Under the pieces are notes generated by a model. The model was not told the DNA's origin. It searched no databases and saw only the letters and a list, made by a program, of their open reading frames with translations. Source: Gracilaria caudata (taxonomy: Eukaryota; Rhodophyta; Florideophyceae; Gracilariales; Gracilariaceae). From it: a stretch of 27,795 nucleotides of DNA. This document shows, piece after piece, positions 25,685 through 27,795 of the stretch. A program made the position numbers and the translations under genes. Location: NCBI GenBank assembly GCA_030374735.1, contig JASCIV010000267.1, positions 1 to 27,795 on the forward strand. Direction: 5' to 3'. Position 1 is the first letter of the stretch, and each line of letters begins with the position of its first letter.

Positions 25685-26158
25685 GACGAAAAGGCGTACG
25701 AGAATCTCAGCTTGGGATCAGCAGTAGTAGACATAGATGTAGAGGGATAGAAGCGTATGTGGAGTAAAACCCATCGTTTTAAAGGCATTGTAATTCCACT
25801 CATATTGCGCCGGGGCACAACAGGGACGGGCATTTCTTGGCGAAATTCTCGTCCATAAACCGGAACAAGAGGATCTTGTCCAAAATTGCGGCGTTTTATT
25901 CAATAATCCCTAAAAAGAACCAATCAAAACATAGTTTTCCCATTTGCTATCGTAAAAATTAACACATCGGCTATTTAGAAAAGGGTTTTGGTCCTCCTTT
26001 TCGATGCCCTAGGTGATGCTCAATCTCATCAACGTCGACTCGGTGACTGCCAATGGGAAACTGGCGAAAGGAGTATGCTCACCTGATCTCCTTTTCGGGG
26101 TTTGTCTAAGAGTGGTCTGACACCAAGAACATCTCACAGTTTTTATTTTCCCTGTACA
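25685..26158. other. Intergenic region upstream of the Cys-rich gene
   Basis: No gene or clear promoter box is visible. It is bounded on the right by LTR-like copy B. Confidence 0.4.
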
Positions 26159-26394
26159 TGTAACAGATAGAGAGCACAGTAACGTACCGAACAGGAAAGT
26201 GTAGAGCAGTGACGTAGTTTGTCACCGAAGTTCAGGACAGAGACTGTGTCCTGGCAGCTACTTAAGAAGTGTAGAGTGCTGCGATTGCTGGAAGGTAGAC
26301 AGAGACAACGACGAACGACTAAACGACTACGACCTACGATTGCTACTGCGATTACCTATCTGCGTTGGCGATTACTCCGGACCTTGCGGTCCTG
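26159..26394 (+). repeat. LTR-like / promoter-like unit, copy B
   Basis: This is homologous to 17520-17772. It keeps the TGTAACAGATAGAG start, the GTGACGTAGTTTGTCACC block (a bZIP/CRE-like TGACGT with flanking inverted GTGAC/GTCAC), the CAGGACA / TGTCCTG hairpin (26233-26253, loop different from copy A), CTACTTAAG (26258) and a terminal hairpin. Unlike copy A it leads directly into three further hairpin units. It may be the 5' LTR or leader of a degraded retroelement, or a duplicated promoter. Confidence 0.55.
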
Positions 26395-26571
26395 AAATAA
26401 CGCGATGAAGATAAGGCTGATCTGCTGATTACTCCGGGTGTCCTACCCTGAAATAACAGAGGAAGGTAACGGTCTGACTGCTGATTACTCCGGGTTCCCA
26501 CCCTGAAATAACAGAGTCCGAGAACATGAAGCGTGGTGAGTACTCCGAGGGTTCAGTCCCTCTGAACTAAC
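26370..26571 (+). ncRNA. Four tandem ~56-bp units each with a covarying hairpin
   Basis: Units start at 26370, 26427, 26483 and 26538 (offsets 57, 56, 55). Each has the frame GATTACTCCG, a stem-loop, then CTGAAATAAC (the last unit GAGTACTCCG and CTGAACTAAC). The stems differ but stay complementary: GGACC/GGTCC, GGGT/ACCC, GGGT/ACCC and GAGGG/CCCTC. Copy A at 17747 has GGGCT/AGCCC in the same frame. Conserved flanks with compensatory stem changes suggest selection on RNA or single-strand structure. It lies about 110 bp after the TATA-like element, so it may be a transcribed leader. No protein frame runs through it. Assignment as an RNA element is inference. Confidence 0.45.
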
Positions 26572-27388
26572 ACGCGTTGCATACACATCAGCATGCCGAA
26601 GCGAGGTATTCTCGACATTATGTGTGAAGAGGGGTGCAAGTTGCGTAAAATAGCGATATCTGCGGTATATAGCGGTGCTTGTAGCGGCGTACGTTTTAAC
26701 ACTATTTAGTTCTATCGGTCAAAGTTTGGAAATACCTGTACTACTTAACTACTTCTAGTAAAATATGCCTTGTTTACCGATCAGAGCAGAAAGCTGCGCA
26801 AGCTACAGCCGTTTCGTTTTCGTTGAAAACGATACCGTCGACATCGCGAGATGTTGGCTTCTTCGAAGAAGATGTAGCCGTATGGCTGACAGAGAGGCAC
26901 TACAATAGAGGGCATAGCGCACCAGCAATGCGAAAGCAATTTCGAAAATTACACTACTGTTAGAGCAATACTGAGGGGTGCCCTGGTTTTTGAACAATTT
27001 GTCACTCTTCCGCTTTTTGTTGCGCAACGTTTAGCAATTGAAACCTAGTCAAACCGTAGTCCAAAGCACCTTTGAATGTTCAACAATGTGAAATAAAAAA
27101 CTCCACTGCCTTCGTTGTCATTGTCGCGGACGGTGAGAACAACGATCATTTTGAACGGTGGCTTAGTTCTACGAAAATCAGTCCACGAATTTGAACGCAA
27201 CGCAAGTTGATCAGTCTTTATTACACTCATTCACCCAGTAACATTTCAGTAAACTTAAACAGGGCAGTCCTCGCATGCTCCACCGAGCACTCACGTCCTC
27301 CAATGCACATCTCACCCAGCGTTACAGGTTAAATCACGACGTGCTCTTTGTGCTGCTCAGCAAACCTCACCTTGGCAGCCGCAGCTCG
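26572..27388. other. Gene-free stretch, 3' flank of the right-edge gene
   Basis: Only short frames without domains. A CTACTTAAC string occurs at 26741. It contains the 3' untranslated flank of the minus-strand gene that ends at 27389. Confidence 0.4.
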
Positions 27389-27795
27389 TTACTTCAAAGA
27401 GCGAACCTTCACAATGGGCACCTTGTATCGAGCTGCGGTAGCTCGCGCACGATTTTCCTCAAACTTCTTCCTCAAATTGCGCTTCATCATTCGCTCTGCT
27501 TCCTGCTCGCGAAGCAATTTCTCTTTTGCAGCACGTTTTTTCTGCAATTGTCGCTTACGACTTGCTTCTTGTTCCTTCAACAGCGAAAAGGCTTCATCAC
27601 TTGTCAACACAGCGCCTTCCGTGGTGTCTAGAAACCCAGAGCGCGTTACCTTTGCATTTCCAAGAAGCTCTTGAGCGCTGCACTGACGTCTCAACTCTAA
27701 CATACCAACCATGTCGTCGACAGAACATATACGATTTGGCTCATCTAGACTGTAAGGTCGCGCCTGCGAGAACAAACGATACTCATCCAGTGGCC
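27389..27795 (-). CDS. 3' end of a gene with a basic coiled-coil tail (partial)
   Basis: The reading frame is open from the right edge of the window to a TAA at 27389-27391, giving the last 134 residues of a longer protein. The first visible part (PLDEYRLFSQARPYSLDEPN) is followed by a Leu-rich helix (DDMVGMLELRRQCSAQELLG). A long Lys/Arg/Glu/Gln-rich coiled coil follows (EEAF-like start at DEAFSLLKEQEASRKRQ, through KKRAAKEKLLREQEAERMMK). The tail is basic. I do not recognise the family. A basic helical C-terminus after a DE-rich core occurs in pogo-like DDE transposases, so a transposon protein is one possibility, but nothing here is diagnostic. The start lies outside the window. Confidence 0.65.
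   Translation of the reverse strand, partial: PLDEYRLFSQARPYSLDEPNRICSVDDMVGMLELRRQCSAQELLGNAKVTRSGFLDTTEGAVLTSDEAFSLLKEQEASRKRQLQKKRAAKEKLLREQEAERMMKRNLRKKFEENRARATAARYKVPIVKVRSLK

Noticed and set aside
17520..26394. One full-length LTR retrotransposon bounded by the two LTR-like units
   Set aside because: The two units are clearly diverged, the interval encodes ordinary host-like genes on both strands, and no gag, protease, integrase or reverse-transcriptase motif was found.
26370..26571. Reading the repeated hairpins as tRNA T-arms or as a CRISPR array
   Set aside because: The units lack the rest of a tRNA cloverleaf. Unlike CRISPR, the part that varies is the paired stem inside the repeat, spacers are short and similar to each other, and the setting is eukaryotic.

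Overview
The window looks like nuclear DNA of a eukaryote with compact, mostly intronless genes. My best guess is a florideophyte red alga such as Chondrus crispus. The evidence is indirect: single-exon genes on both strands, several genes with N-terminal signal peptides, a Cys-rich ephrin-receptor-like (GCC2/GCC3) secreted protein, a possible Hint-domain remnant, an NB-ARC/WD40 receptor, CCAAT and TATA-like promoter signals, and long gene-poor stretches full of repeats. No search was run, so the species is inferred.

Layout. 1-4170 has no convincing gene. It holds a hairpin-dense GC-rich stretch, an AT-rich element with inverted-repeat ends (1187-1640), a palindrome cluster (1806-2077), a strong 12-13 bp hairpin (2324-2351) and a decayed tandem duplication (2835-3690). 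4173-8267 is the main gene: a 1364-residue NLR-type STAND receptor with an N-terminal helical domain, an NB-ARC ATPase, and about 14 WD40 blades. Ten of those blades are near-identical 129-bp units that vary at only a few codon positions. 8611-8883 carries a likely Hint-domain remnant. 9390-10490 and 13878-15856 are decayed relatives of the intact 486-residue membrane protein at 18392-19852 (minus), so the window holds a dispersed gene family with one intact member. Between them lie a small candidate spliced gene (10573-10903) and a secreted catalase (11435-12982, minus).

The right half holds a small secreted protein (16421-17095), two copies about 8.6 kb apart of an LTR-like or promoter-like unit (17520-17772 and 26159-26394), a Gly/Ala-rich secreted protein (21346-21774, minus), two mutually exclusive small gene models near 22.4-23.1 kb, a C2H2 zinc-finger protein (23199-23726), a secreted Cys-rich repeat protein (24608-25684, minus) and the 3' end of a basic coiled-coil gene (27389-27795, minus).

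The genes do not form an operon. A loose theme is surface and defence biology: an intracellular NLR with a diversifying sensor, an extracellular catalase and several secreted proteins. The two most unusual signals are the homogenised, position-restricted variation in the NLR WD40 array, and four tandem units at 26370-26571 whose hairpin stems change sequence but stay paired.
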